Assembly: GCA_037200385.1 (NCBI GenBank)
Contig: JBBCGL010000001.1
Span: 2,557,418-2,621,417 of the forward strand
Direction of reading: 5' to 3'
DNA length: 64,000 nt
From: Rhizomicrobium sp.
GTDB taxonomy: Bacteria > Pseudomonadota > Alphaproteobacteria > Micropepsales > Micropepsaceae
Below are positions 24,786 to 34,540 of the stretch, in pieces. The notes under the pieces were generated by a model, which saw only the letters and a list, made by a program, of their open reading frames with translations, made no database searches and was not told the origin of the DNA. A program made the translations under genes and the position numbers. Positions within the stretch are counted from its first letter, which is position 1. Each line of letters begins with the position of its first letter.

Positions 24786-26405
24786 TCACGCCGCTTTCAC
24801 GAACTCGCCATCGAGCGCGCGGCGGATCAGGGCGGCGGTCTCGGCGCAGCCGAACAGCGCCGCGAAGGAACCGAAGCGCGGCCCGGCGCTCTGGCCGAAC
24901 AGCACTTCGTAGAGCGCCTTGAACCAATCGCGCAGGGGCTCGAACTGATGCGCCTTGCCGACGGCGTAGACCTCGTCCTGCACCTTGGCGCCGTCGCGCT
25001 CGCCGGCCATCGCCTCGAAGCGCGTCGCGAGATCCTCCATCGCGGCACGCTCCTTGTCGGTCGCAGCGCGGTATTGCTTGGTCGGCTTGACGAAATCCTC
25101 GTAGTAGCGGATCGCGAAATCGGCGAGCCTGGCGAGGCCGGGGTTCGCTTCCGGCGAGGCATGCGGCGCGTAAGCACGGATGAAGCCCCATAGCACGTCG
25201 CGATTGTGCGCGTTCGACGCCGTCACCAGCGTGAGCAAAAGTGCGAAGCTGACGGGATAACGCTCGTTCGGCGGATTGCCGTCATGGATGTGCCAGACGG
25301 GGTTCTCCAGACGCTCGGCCTCGCTGGTCTCGTTCGAATGATATTTCTCGAGCAAGTCGATGTAATCGTCGACCGCCTTGGGGATCACGTCGAAATAGAG
25401 TCGCTTGGCGACGCGCGGCTTCTGGAACATGTAGAGCGACAGGCTCTCGCGCGGCGCATAGGTCAGCCATTCGTCGATGGTCAGGCCGTTGCCCTTGGAC
25501 TTCGAGATCTTCTGGCCGGTCTCGTCGAGGAAGAGCTCGTAGACGAAATGCTCGGGCGGCCGGCCGCCGGCGATGGTGCAGATCTGGTCGTAGAGCGGTT
25601 GCGACGGCAGGTGATCCTTGCCGTACATCTCGTAGTCGATGCCGAAGGCGGCCCAGCGCATGCCGAAGTCCGGCTTCCATTGCAGCTTGCAATGGCCGCC
25701 GGTGACCGGGACGGTCTCTTCGCTGCCGTCCTCCTCGATATAGGTGATCGTGCCTTTCGCCGCGTCGTGCGCGACGACCTTGGCGAGCAGCACCTTGCCG
25801 GAGCGCGGGCTGACGGGAAGGAACGGCGAATAGGTCTGCTGGCGTTCTTCGCCCAGCGTCGGCAGCATCACTTCCATGACGCGGTCGTACTTCGCCAGCA
25901 CGCGCAGCAGCGCGGCGTCGAACACGCCCGCCTTGTACATCTCGGTCGAGCTGCGGAATTCGTAGTCGAAATCGAAGGTGTCGAGGAAGGCGCGCAGCCG
26001 CGCGTTCATGTTCGCGCCATAGCTCTCATGCGTGCCGAACGGATCGGGGATCGACGTCAGCGGCTTGCCGAGATTCGCCGCGAGCATCTCCGGATGCGGC
26101 AGGTTGTCGGGGACCTTGCGCAGGCCGTCCATGTCATCGGAAATCGCAATTAATCGCGACTTAATCGGCGACAGGGTTTTGAGCGCATTGCGCACCCAGG
26201 TGGTGCGCGCGACCTCGCCGAATGTCCCGATATGGGGCAGGCCGGACGGACCGTAACCGGTTTCGAACAGCACCTCCGTTACGTTTTCTCCAGCTTTTTC
26301 GCGCTTTTCAATGCGGGCGACGAGCTTGCGCGCTTCCTCGAACGGCCAGGCGCGCGCCGCGCGGCCGAGTTCCGGTTGGTAAAGCAGGGACGTGCCGGAA
26401 GGCAT
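24786..26405 (-). CDS. lysS: Lysyl-tRNA synthetase, class I
   Basis: Charges tRNA(Lys). 539 residues of the class I (archaeal/alphaproteobacterial) type, unrelated to the class II enzyme of E. coli. The class I signatures are [11 protein letters not shown] (H58-I-G, HIGH-like) and KISKSKGN (KMSKS). The ATP-site PSGLPH and the C-terminal anticodon-binding helical region are intact. Confidence 0.95.
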   Translation of the reverse strand: MPSGTSLLYQPELGRAARAWPFEEARKLVARIEKREKAGENVTEVLFETGYGPSGLPHIGTFGEVARTTWVRNALKTLSPIKSRLIAISDDMDGLRKVPDNLPHPEMLAANLGKPLTSIPDPFGTHESYGANMNARLRAFLDTFDFDYEFRSSTEMYKAGVFDAALLRVLAKYDRVMEVMLPTLGEERQQTYSPFLPVSPRSGKVLLAKVVAHDAAKGTITYIEEDGSEETVPVTGGHCKLQWKPDFGMRWAAFGIDYEMYGKDHLPSQPLYDQICTIAGGRPPEHFVYELFLDETGQKISKSKGNGLTIDEWLTYAPRESLSLYMFQKPRVAKRLYFDVIPKAVDDYIDLLEKYHSNETSEAERLENPVWHIHDGNPPNERYPVSFALLLTLVTASNAHNRDVLWGFIRAYAPHASPEANPGLARLADFAIRYYEDFVKPTKQYRAATDKERAAMEDLATRFEAMAGERDGAKVQDEVYAVGKAHQFEPLRDWFKALYEVLFGQSAGPRFGSFAALFGCAETAALIRRALDGEFVKAA

Positions 26406-26471
26406 TGAAAAGGCTCACGCTTAATCGTTGGGAAAGGGCGCCGAAGCTAGGCTGAGGCCGGGAAGGCGTCA

Positions 26472-28586
26472 ATGACCGGAACCGAGGAGTCCGGGCGCAG
26501 CAGGAATGCGGTCTTCGCAGGCCGCATCGATATCCTGTTCGCGCTCGGCCGACATTATCTGTCGCTGCCATTCGCAGCGCTCTGCATTCCGGCGACGCTG
26601 TTCGCGGGGCGTGAACCCGGCTGGCTGCCACTGATGCCGCTGGTGCTGCAGATCGCGGTGGTGATCGCGGCCGAGCAGCTCACCACCGCCTATAAGAAGC
26701 GCGACCGCGGCGACGACCCGAAATTCTGGGCCTGGCGTTATGCCTTCGTGTCGGCGATCGCCGGCGCGACCTGGGGCGTGGGCGTGCTGTTCTGGTTCGT
26801 CCCGAACTCGTTCCCGGCGCAAGCCTATCTCTCGCTCGCCTTCCTCGGCATGACGGCGACGGAGTTCATCGCGCGCTCGGCCTATCGCCCCGCCTATCTG
26901 ATGCATGCGATCTTCTCGCTGGGACCGCTGGTCGCGGTGCTGCTGCTGGCGGGCGGGCTCTATCAGATCCTGACCGCGGTGCTGGTGACGCTGTTCGGTG
27001 GCGTGCTGTTCACCTATTGCAACGGCATGGCGCGGCTGCTGGATGAGAGCATTTTCCTGCGGCTGGAGAATGTCGGCCTGGTGGCGACGCTGTCGCGCGA
27101 GAAGAAGGTGGCGGAGGCGGCGCGCGACGCGGCGCAGGCCAGCGGCCGCGTGAAGTCGTCCTTCCTGGCGAATATCAGCCACGAGCTGCGCACGCCGCTG
27201 AACGCGCTGCTCGGCATGGCGCAGCTGCTCGACCGCGCCGAGCTCGAGCGGCCGCATCGCGACCATGTGAAGGTGATGCTGGAGGCCGGCAAGGCCCTGC
27301 AGATGCTGCTGGACGACGTCATCGCGCTGGCGCGCGACGACAACGAGGAACAGACCGACGTGGCCAGCGACGCGGCCCAGGCGGCACGCGCCGTCGCGCG
27401 GCTGCTGCAGCCGCGGGCATGGGAGAAGCGGCTGCGCCTGACGGTGACCGTGTCGGGCAGCCTGCCGCATGTCGCGATCGACGGACGGCGGCTGCGTCAG
27501 GCGCTGCTCAAGCTGGTCGACAATGCGCTCAAATTCACCGAGCGCGGCGGCGTGGAGATCCGTGCCGAGGCCGACGGACAACGCGTGCGCTTCGCGGTGA
27601 TCGACACCGGCCAGGGCATTCCGCGCGAGGTGGGCCCGTCGCTGTTCAAGCCGTTCTCGCCCGGCGACGCCTCCTATGCACGGCGCCAGCAGGGGATGGG
27701 GCTGGGGCTTGCCGTGGTCAAGCGGATCGTGGACGCGGCACAGGGCGAGATCGGGTTCGAGAGCGCGCCGGGCGAAGGCTCGACCTTCTGGTTCACCATC
27801 CCGCTCACCGGCGCGACCGAGTTCGGGCGGAACGAGGCGCCGTCCGGGGAGGCGGCTGTGCCGCCATCCAAGCGCAGCTATCTGCTGTTCACCCACGATC
27901 CGAAGAACGACGCGCAGATCGCGCATTACCTGGAGCCGTTCGGCAACCAGATCCACAACGCGGCAAATCTCGCCGATGCCGTCGCGCAGTCGGGCCGCGG
28001 CAGCTATGACGCCATCATCGTGAGCGCCCGCGACGCGGACAACTGGGCGGCGGCGCCGGGCGTCACCGCGCCGGTGCTGGCGCTGCTGGGACGCGGCGAG
28101 CGCGCCCCGGTCACCGCCAGCGAGGTGCTGCGCTGGCCGGCCACGGCACAGGACCTGTTCGCGGTGCTGGCGACGCTGCAGGAGCGCGCCGAGGGCAATG
28201 CCCATCCGGCAGCCGAGCCGCAGCCCGAGACGCTGGCACCGATCGACGCGGACGCCTTCGCGGCGCTGGAGAAATCGGTCGGGCTGAAATCGCTGCTGGG
28301 GATCCTGCAGTCCTACATCGAGAATGCGGAGCTCCTGTGCAGCGGCCTCAACGAGGCCTGCCAGGGCGAGAAGTGGGACGAGGCGCAGCGCCTGGCGCAG
28401 GACATCGCCGGCGCGGCCGGCGGGCTCGGCCTGATCGCGGTGACCGCGGCGGCGCGCGGCTTCACCCAGAAGACCCGCAATGGCGAGAACCGCCACGAGC
28501 TGTGCAACGCGGCACAGATGGTGGTCGGCGAGCAGCAGCGCGCGCGGCAGGCGCTGAGCAATCTGTATCCGGACCTGGTGGCTTAG
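26472..28586 (+). CDS. Sensor histidine kinase with degenerate receiver and Hpt-like domains
   Basis: 704 residues. Order: about five membrane segments (30-180), coiled coil (200-225), HisKA with phospho-acceptor H237 ([18 protein letters not shown]), HATPase with N351 (VDNALKF), D378-TGQG and GMGLGL; then a receiver-like domain (about 468-572) and an Hpt-like domain (about 590-690). The position of the receiver phospho-Asp is S518 ([12 protein letters not shown]), and the Hpt histidine position is Q643 ([11 protein letters not shown]; the family has H..KG). The kinase core looks active but the C-terminal relay modules cannot carry phosphate, so they may serve as regulators or binding platforms. 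ATG follows GGGAAGG. No partner response regulator nearby. Confidence 0.85.
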   Translation: MTGTEESGRSRNAVFAGRIDILFALGRHYLSLPFAALCIPATLFAGREPGWLPLMPLVLQIAVVIAAEQLTTAYKKRDRGDDPKFWAWRYAFVSAIAGATWGVGVLFWFVPNSFPAQAYLSLAFLGMTATEFIARSAYRPAYLMHAIFSLGPLVAVLLLAGGLYQILTAVLVTLFGGVLFTYCNGMARLLDESIFLRLENVGLVATLSREKKVAEAARDAAQASGRVKSSFLANISHELRTPLNALLGMAQLLDRAELERPHRDHVKVMLEAGKALQMLLDDVIALARDDNEEQTDVASDAAQAARAVARLLQPRAWEKRLRLTVTVSGSLPHVAIDGRRLRQALLKLVDNALKFTERGGVEIRAEADGQRVRFAVIDTGQGIPREVGPSLFKPFSPGDASYARRQQGMGLGLAVVKRIVDAAQGEIGFESAPGEGSTFWFTIPLTGATEFGRNEAPSGEAAVPPSKRSYLLFTHDPKNDAQIAHYLEPFGNQIHNAANLADAVAQSGRGSYDAIIVSARDADNWAAAPGVTAPVLALLGRGERAPVTASEVLRWPATAQDLFAVLATLQERAEGNAHPAAEPQPETLAPIDADAFAALEKSVGLKSLLGILQSYIENAELLCSGLNEACQGEKWDEAQRLAQDIAGAAGGLGLIAVTAAARGFTQKTRNGENRHELCNAAQMVVGEQQRARQALSNLYPDLVA

Positions 28587-28702
28587 GGCTTCGGCCGTTC
28601 GGGCGGCCTGCGCTCCGCGCGCGTGACGATCCAAGACGTGACGGCGGCAGCGATCAGCAAGGGCGGGCTGACGACATAGACCATGATTTCCAATGGCGTC
28701 AC
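28583..28702 (-). CDS. Tiny single-pass membrane protein
   Basis: 39 residues from a GTG at 28702 whose reading overlaps the previous stop (GTGA). Hydrophobic stretch IMVYVVSPPLLIAAAVTSWIV followed by a basic, proline-rich tail ([12 protein letters not shown]). The overlap and matched hydrophobic character of its neighbour support a translated pair. No family known. Ends on top of the histidine kinase stop in convergent orientation. Confidence 0.4.
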   Translation of the reverse strand: MTPLEIMVYVVSPPLLIAAAVTSWIVTRAERRPPERPKP

Positions 28703-28938
28703 GGCTGTTCTCCGTAAGGCGTAAGGTATATCGAGAAGGCTTGCAGGGCCAGACCGAAGACAGCCCCCACACCCTGTATCGCGGTGAACCTCGGAAGACC
28801 GGACAGGAGCGGCTGTATGACCGCAAAGCCCAGCACGGCATAGCCGTGCGTCGTCAGAATTGACGCGAAAAGCTTGACGCGTGCCCGCCGCGCCGCGCCG
28901 CAGTCCGTGTGATCGCCATGCCTGCACAATGCCTGCAC
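28699..28938 (-). CDS. Small hypothetical membrane protein
   Basis: Up to 79 residues from a GTG at 28938; the true start is uncertain and could be further in. Two hydrophobic segments (YAVLGFAVIQPLLSGLP and VGAVFGLALQAFSIYL). No ribosome-binding site is obvious. The first codons lie in an 11-bp direct repeat (ATGCCTGCACA twice, 28918-28939). Confidence 0.38.
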   Translation of the reverse strand: MQALCRHGDHTDCGAARRARVKLFASILTTHGYAVLGFAVIQPLLSGLPRFTAIQGVGAVFGLALQAFSIYLTPYGEQP

Positions 28939-29105
28939 AATGATAAAGCTGTTGCTTCGAACCGTGAACGTCAGGCAGGCGCTCCGCCACCTTTAAGTTG
29001 CAAAGGACTCTTGAGGGATGGGCGGTTTGTAATTGATTTTCGAGGCACTTAAGCCCCTTCACAGTTTTTCGGCGACGAAATGCGATTGCAGATAAACTGC
29101 AGCGC

Positions 29106-31862
29106 ATGTCCTCCGCTCCGATTCCCGCGCGCTCCTGGCGCCATCTGCCTGCGCTGGTTCCGGCGCCGGGCGGCGCCGTGGTGTGCGACGGCGATGGGGC
29201 GTGCAGGCGCGTCGCGCTCGACGAGGCGCGGCGGCTGTTCCGCGCGGGAAATGTGTTCGTCGCCCATACCGCGTTCGTCTCGGGCCGGCTGAAGACGCCG
29301 CCGGCCGCGGCGCTGTTCGATCTGCTCGAACTGTTCGCGTTCGTGAAGCCGGGCAGTCCGTGCATTCCCAGCGCGCTCGGACTGGCAAGGGCCCTGGGGC
29401 TCGGGCTGCCCCATTCTCCCGAAGAGCACGCGGCGACGCTGCGCGAGGCGGCGGTCTCGCTGATCGACCTGCTGCAGCATGCGCCGGAAGCGGCGCGCGC
29501 GCCGATGCGGGCGCTGGCGGGCACGTTGCAGCGCGCCGGCTGGCGCTGGGCGGAGCCGATCCTCGACGTGCTGGGCCGCAGCGACGACAAGGCCTCGCCG
29601 ATCTCGGGCATGGAGACCTGGCGCGGCTTGCCGGAATGGGAGGACAGCCAGGTGCCGGACAAACCAGGCTCGCTGCCGGTGTCGGCGGAGGAGGCGCGGG
29701 CGCGGCTGCATCAGCTCGTCCATCGCATGGGCGAAATGCGGCCCGAACAGGCCGAATACAGCGACGCCGCGTCCTATGCGTTCAGCGCGCGCGAGACGGC
29801 GGGCGCGCCGCGGGTCGCGCTGGTGGAGGCCGGCACCGGCGTCGGCAAGACGCTCGGCTATCTGGCGCCCGCCAGCCTGTGGGCGGAGAAGAACGGCCCG
29901 GGACTCTGGATCTCGACCTATACCCGCAACCTGCAGCGCCAGATCGTGCAGGAGATCGGCCATCTCTATCCCGATCCGGCGGAACGCGCCGAGAAGGCGG
30001 TGGTGCGCAAGGGGCGCGAGAACTACCTCTGCCTGCTGAATTTCGAGGAAGCGGCGAAACGCCAGGCGCTGGCCCCCGGGCAGCGCACCGTGGCGGTCGG
30101 ATTGATCTCGCGCTGGGTCGGGGTGACGCCGGACGGCGACGTCTCGGGCTTCGGCTTTCCCGCCTTCCTCGGAAGCTCGATGCCGCTGGGCGAGATCACC
30201 GACCGGCGCGGCGAATGCGTCTATGCCGCCTGCCCGCATTACCGCACCTGCTTCATCGAGCGCGCGATAAGGCGGGCGCGGCATGCCCCCATCGTGGTGG
30301 CGAACCATGCGCTGGTGATCGCGCAGGCCTCGCAGGACTGGCTCGGCGTCGACGAGACGACGGACGCGCCGCCGGAGCGCCGCGTGCGCTATGTCTTCGA
30401 CGAAGGCCACCACCTGTTCGACGCGGCGGACAGCGGCTTCGCGCCGCTGGTCTCCGGCGCCGAGATGCAGGACCTGCGGCGCTGGATCCGCGGCCCGGAA
30501 GGCCGGGCGCGTTCGCGGATGCGGGGCTTGCAGGAGCGCCTGCGCGATCTCACCCAGGACGACCGCGAGGCGGAAGACGCGCTGGGCGCCTGCATCAACG
30601 CGTCGGGCGTGCTGAGCGCCGAGGGCTGGATGTCGCGGCTGCATGGCGGCGGGGCGCGCGGGCCGGCGGAGGTCTTCCTCGCAGCCGCCTATCAGCATGT
30701 GCGCGCCCGCAGCGCGGATGCCGACAGCTTCTATACGCTGGAGGCCGATACGCAGCCGCTGGGCGATGACCTGCTGGCGGCGGCGCGGGAGCTGTCGCGC
30801 GGGCTCAAGCGTCTGGCGGCACCGCTGATCCGGCTGGCCGCGCTGCTGCGCAAGCAGATGGACGCCAAGAGCGAGGAGCTGGAAAGCTTCTCCCGGGCGC
30901 GGATCGAGGCGGCGGCGCGGGGCCTGGTGTGGCGCGGCAAATATGTCGTGCCGAACTGGATCGCGATGCTCGACGCGCTGGAGGGCACGCGCGAGGAGGA
31001 GTTCGTCGACTGGTTCGAGATCGCGCGCGAGGATGGGCGCGACGTCGATGTCGGGCTCGAGCGGCACTGGGTCGATCCCACGATCCCGCTGGCGCGCGCC
31101 GTGCTGGGGCCGGCGCATGGCGCGCTGATCACCTCCGCCACGCTGCGCGACAGCGGCGAAGGCGTCGACGACTGGCAGAGCGCGGAGGTCCGCACCGGCG
31201 CGGGCCATCTGCCCGAGCCGGCACGGCGCGCGAGCTTCGGCTCGCCGTTCAAATATGCCGACCAGGCGCGCATCTTCATCGTGAAGGATGTGAACCGGCG
31301 CGACATGGACCAGGTGGCGGCGGCGTTCCGCGAGCTGTTCCTGGCAAGCGGCGGCGGCGGGTTGGGCCTGTTCACCGCGGTGCGCACCTTGCGCGCGGTG
31401 GAGCAGCGGATCGCGGCACCGCTCGCCGATGCGGGCGTCACGCTCTATGCGCAGCATGTCGACAAGCTCGACACCGGCGCGCTGGTCGACCTGTTCCGGG
31501 CCGAGGAGAATGCCTGCCTGCTCGGCACCGATGCGTTGCGCGACGGCGTCGACGTGCCGGGGCGCTCGCTGCGCCTCGCGGTGTTCGACAAGGTGCCGTG
31601 GCCCAAGCCGACGATCCTGCACAAGGCGCGGCGGGCCCGCTTCGGCAAGGGCTATGACGATCTGCTGACGCGCTTCCGGCTGAAGCAGGCGTTCGGGCGG
31701 CTGATCCGCGGCGAAGGCGACAAGGGCTGCTTCGTGATCCTGGAGCCCGCGACGCCGTCGCGGCTGCTCAGCGCCTTCCCGCCCGAGGCGCCCGTCAAGC
31801 GCTCAGGCCTCGCCGAGACGATCGCGGACATTCGCGTGTTCCTCGCGCAGGACGCCCGATGA
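29106..31862 (+). CDS. DinG/XPD-type ATP-dependent DNA helicase
   Basis: 918 residues. Superfamily 2 Fe-S helicase: Walker A EAGTGVGKT at 241-249, four cysteines C309, C371, C376 and C382 for the 4Fe-4S cluster, DEGH at 432-435, and the late motifs ALITSATLRDSG and GTDALRDGVDVPG, then LKQAFGRLIR. The first 150 residues look like a worn DEDDh exonuclease domain (FVAHTAFVSGRL; ALFDLLELFAFVKPGSP) without its acidic residues. DinG unwinds 5'-3' and clears D-loops and R-loops. Stands alone between a long non-coding gap and a convergent cytochrome gene. Confidence 0.88.
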   Translation: MSSAPIPARSWRHLPALVPAPGGAVVCDGDGACRRVALDEARRLFRAGNVFVAHTAFVSGRLKTPPAAALFDLLELFAFVKPGSPCIPSALGLARALGLGLPHSPEEHAATLREAAVSLIDLLQHAPEAARAPMRALAGTLQRAGWRWAEPILDVLGRSDDKASPISGMETWRGLPEWEDSQVPDKPGSLPVSAEEARARLHQLVHRMGEMRPEQAEYSDAASYAFSARETAGAPRVALVEAGTGVGKTLGYLAPASLWAEKNGPGLWISTYTRNLQRQIVQEIGHLYPDPAERAEKAVVRKGRENYLCLLNFEEAAKRQALAPGQRTVAVGLISRWVGVTPDGDVSGFGFPAFLGSSMPLGEITDRRGECVYAACPHYRTCFIERAIRRARHAPIVVANHALVIAQASQDWLGVDETTDAPPERRVRYVFDEGHHLFDAADSGFAPLVSGAEMQDLRRWIRGPEGRARSRMRGLQERLRDLTQDDREAEDALGACINASGVLSAEGWMSRLHGGGARGPAEVFLAAAYQHVRARSADADSFYTLEADTQPLGDDLLAAARELSRGLKRLAAPLIRLAALLRKQMDAKSEELESFSRARIEAAARGLVWRGKYVVPNWIAMLDALEGTREEEFVDWFEIAREDGRDVDVGLERHWVDPTIPLARAVLGPAHGALITSATLRDSGEGVDDWQSAEVRTGAGHLPEPARRASFGSPFKYADQARIFIVKDVNRRDMDQVAAAFRELFLASGGGGLGLFTAVRTLRAVEQRIAAPLADAGVTLYAQHVDKLDTGALVDLFRAEENACLLGTDALRDGVDVPGRSLRLAVFDKVPWPKPTILHKARRARFGKGYDDLLTRFRLKQAFGRLIRGEGDKGCFVILEPATPSRLLSAFPPEAPVKRSGLAETIADIRVFLAQDAR

Positions 31863-31880
31863 GGCCCGTCCGGCCGCGCC

Positions 31881-32489
31881 TCAGTCGCCGGGCGGCGGCT
31901 TATACGTCCCATGCTCCTTCGCGATCGGGATCAGCGTGGGATAGAACTGCACGAAGGTCGTGTCCACGGCGCCGTTTTTCTCGTGGCACTCCGCGCATAG
32001 CGAGGGGTCGGTGACCAACTTTCCCGTCTTGTCGTCGGGGCCGAAAAGATAGAAAGCCCACCCGTACCTGTTCTTGTCGTGCGCGGTGTCCTTCACATGC
32101 GCCGTGTAGCCCTGGACGCCGGTCTGCACGAAACCCTTGAGGTTGATCGAGACGTTGGTCTCGCCGGCGCGCCGTTCCATGAAGAGCACGGTCTTGTCCG
32201 GCCAGGTCCCGGTGTTCGCGAAATAGCGATAGCCCGACGGCGGCGCGAAGACGTTCTCGAAGAGATGCGCGCTCGTCTTCGGCAGATTCTTCTCGCCCGC
32301 ATAGGTCATGTCGAGCCCGGCGCTCAGGAACACCCATTCCCGATAGCCGGCCGGAAAGACGAGATTGCCGTTCGCATCGTAATGCGGGGCGTCGGGATCG
32401 TCGGCCGGCGCCGAGGGGCCGGCGGCGCCCAAAAGCACGGCCGCACCGGCCAAGCCCAAGACCAGACAAATACCAGCCCGCACCCTCAT
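31881..32489 (-). CDS. Cytochrome P460-domain protein
   Basis: 202 residues. Signal peptide about 1-22, then the P460 fold (YREWVFLSAGLDMTY, FENVFAPPSGYRYF) and a single haem c site C165-AECH-169 followed by VQFYPTLIPIAK, which is the family's C-terminal signature. Periplasmic mono-haem protein. Family members oxidise hydroxylamine or act in NO and redox defence. Convergent with the helicase, 18 bases apart. Confidence 0.85.
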   Translation of the reverse strand: MRVRAGICLVLGLAGAAVLLGAAGPSAPADDPDAPHYDANGNLVFPAGYREWVFLSAGLDMTYAGEKNLPKTSAHLFENVFAPPSGYRYFANTGTWPDKTVLFMERRAGETNVSINLKGFVQTGVQGYTAHVKDTAHDKNRYGWAFYLFGPDDKTGKLVTDPSLCAECHEKNGAVDTTFVQFYPTLIPIAKEHGTYKPPPGD

Positions 32490-32693
32490 GGAAGCCCCCG
32501 CAATTGAAGTCCGTCTACACTACATGATTACTTCGATTTTGTCCTGTATTATTGTATTCGACAATATTCAGGACACCACGAAAAAATGCGCGGCCCGTGC
32601 CGTGCCGGACCGAGCGGAATCGCTGCACAGGCCCATCGGCCGGAACCCGTTTTTCCGCGTGCCCCGCCCGCCGCGCGGCCTTATAAGTCTCGC

Positions 32694-33836
32694 ATGCCCG
32701 CCCAGGACGACACCCTTTTCGGCGACGCCGAAGCCGATTCCTATGGCCGCTATTCGACCGGCATCCTGCCCAGCCATGTGCTCAAGCGGCTGATCCGGTC
32801 GCGCCACGAACTCATCGCGAGCGAAGACATCGAAGAGGCGCAGATCCAGCCGGCCAGCATCGACCTGCGGCTGGGATCGGTCGCGTGGCGTGTGCGGGCG
32901 AGCTTCCTGCCGGGGCCGAACGCCAAGGTGCAGGACAAGCTGCCCTCCGTCTTCATGCACGAGATCGACCTGACCCAGGGCGCGGTGCTGGAGACGGGCT
33001 GCGTCTATATCGTGCCGCTGCTGGAAGCCGCCGATTTCTCCGCCCGGGTGTCGGGCACGGCCAACCCCAAGAGCTCGACCGGGCGGATCGACGTCTTCAC
33101 CCGGCTGATCACCGACTATGCGCCGATGTTCGACCGGGTCGAGCCCGGCTATCGCGGGCCGCTGTTCGCCGAGATCAGCCCGCGGACCTTCCCGGTGCTG
33201 GTGCGCAAGGGCTCCAAGCTCAACCAGCTGCGCATCCGGCGCGGCACGCCGCAATTCACCGACACGCAGCTGCGGCGGCTGCACGCCGAAAGCCCCCTGG
33301 TGAGCGGCACGGCCGATATCGACAACGGGCTCGGCTTTTCCATCGACCTCAAAGGCGTCGGCGGGCAGCGCATCGGCTGGCGCGCCAAGCGGCACACCGG
33401 GGTGATCGACGTCGACAAGCGGGACGCGCTCGACCCGCACGCCTTCTGGGATTCGATCGAGGCGAACGCAGCCGGCACGCTGGTGCTCGATCCCGACGAG
33501 TTCTATATCCTGGTCAGCCGCGAGGAGATCGCGATCCCGCCGGACCATGCCGCGGAGATGGTTCCCATCGACCCCCTGGTCGGCGAGTTCCGCGTTCACT
33601 ATGCCGGCTTCTTCGATCCCGGCTTCGGCTTCGAGCCCGGCCGGCCGCCCTCGGCGCGCGGCGTGCTGGAGGTGCGCTCGCGCGAAGTGCCCTTTATCCT
33701 GGAACACGGACAGGTCATCGGCCGACTGATGTTCGAGCGGCTGACCGATCCGCCGCCGGAGATGTACGGCCAAGGCATCGGCTCCAACTATCAGCGCCAG
33801 GGCCTGAAGCTGTCCAAGCACTTCAAACTGCCCTGA
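32694..33836 (+). CDS. dcd: 2'-deoxycytidine 5'-triphosphate deaminase, double-length type
   Basis: 380 residues, the length of the alphaproteobacterial fused-repeat enzyme, about twice the E. coli one. Two DCD/dUTPase-like halves: QPASIDLRLGSVAWRV and GTANPKSSTGRIDVF in the first, then YAGFFDPGFGFEPG with FERLTDPPPEMYG in the second. Makes dUTP from dCTP for thymidylate synthesis. ATG 32694 is chosen over an upstream extension of low-complexity codons. Confidence 0.92.
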   Translation: MPAQDDTLFGDAEADSYGRYSTGILPSHVLKRLIRSRHELIASEDIEEAQIQPASIDLRLGSVAWRVRASFLPGPNAKVQDKLPSVFMHEIDLTQGAVLETGCVYIVPLLEAADFSARVSGTANPKSSTGRIDVFTRLITDYAPMFDRVEPGYRGPLFAEISPRTFPVLVRKGSKLNQLRIRRGTPQFTDTQLRRLHAESPLVSGTADIDNGLGFSIDLKGVGGQRIGWRAKRHTGVIDVDKRDALDPHAFWDSIEANAAGTLVLDPDEFYILVSREEIAIPPDHAAEMVPIDPLVGEFRVHYAGFFDPGFGFEPGRPPSARGVLEVRSREVPFILEHGQVIGRLMFERLTDPPPEMYGQGIGSNYQRQGLKLSKHFKLP

Positions 33837-34540
33837 CCAGTCTCGAAGCATTTTAAACTACGCCGGTTTTCCGGGAACTTCCTGACGGCGGGGTCACGAA
33901 TATTGTTGCTGCAAATCAACACGCGGATTTTATGCGCATGACAGCCATGCAAGGCCGTTGCGTCGTCCGCCCGACCCGTCAATGTACCTATGCCGCGGGT
34001 CCGAACGGCTTGGGGGCTAAGCCTCGCGGTTACTAGGGTCCGCATTGAAGGGGGCAGCGTGAGGCGGCTACGGCGCGGAAGTGCCGGCCGCCTCATGATT
34101 TTCAGCCCTACCCCAACAGCTTTGCTCCGGACCACGCCTTCGCTTTATTCGATGGGGGCCTGTCGGCCCCGGGGGGGCGCGGAAGTGCCGGCCGCCTCAT
34201 GATTTTCAGCCCTACCCCAACAGCTTTGCTCCGGACCACGCCTTCGCTTTATTCGATGGGGGCCTGTCGGCCCCGGGGGGGCGCGGAAGTGCCGGCCGCC
34301 TCATGATTTTCAGCCCTACCCCAACAGCTTTGCTCCGGACCACGCCTTCGCTTTATTCGATGGGGGCCTGTCGGCCCCGGGGGGGCGCGGAAGTGCCGGC
34401 CGCCTCATGATTTTCAGCCCTACCCCAACAGCTTCGCTTCGGACCACGCCTTCGCTTCAATTTGACCGGACCGACCGGTCCCGGGCGCATTCCGGCCTTG
34501 TTCCGCGCTACGATCAGGGCCCCAAGCGAAGGTCTTCCGT
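33837..34540. other. Long non-coding region after dcd
   Basis: 704 bases without a credible gene. It begins with a stretch that echoes the last bases of dcd (AAGCATTTTAAACT at 33846-33859 versus AAGCACTTCAAACT at 33816-33829). It contains TAGGGTCCG at 34034-34042, the same 9-mer that bounds the inverted-repeat element at 39760-39954. It then holds the 104-bp tandem array. I see no match to tmRNA, RNase P, SRP or 6S RNA that I would trust. Confidence 0.6.
34073..34458. repeat. Tandem array of 104-bp units
   Basis: Three head-to-tail copies (34073-34176, 34177-34280, 34281-34384) that read identically by eye, then a partial, diverged fourth copy (34385 to about 34458). Each unit contains GGGGGCCTGTCGGCCCC, which folds to a GGGGCC/GGCCCC stem, next to a run of seven G. 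Unit length is not divisible by three and no frame stays open, so it is not coding. Confidence 0.92.

Noticed and set aside
28583-28938. Toxin-antitoxin system
   Set aside because: Two hydrophobic micro-proteins in the same direction with no DNA-binding partner or antisense RNA evidence.
29049-31622. 857-residue minus-strand frame opposite the DinG helicase
   Set aside because: The plus strand has all helicase motifs and Fe-S cysteines; the antisense frame has none.
34073-34458. CRISPR array
   Set aside because: Units are directly adjacent with no spacers, and no cas genes are present.
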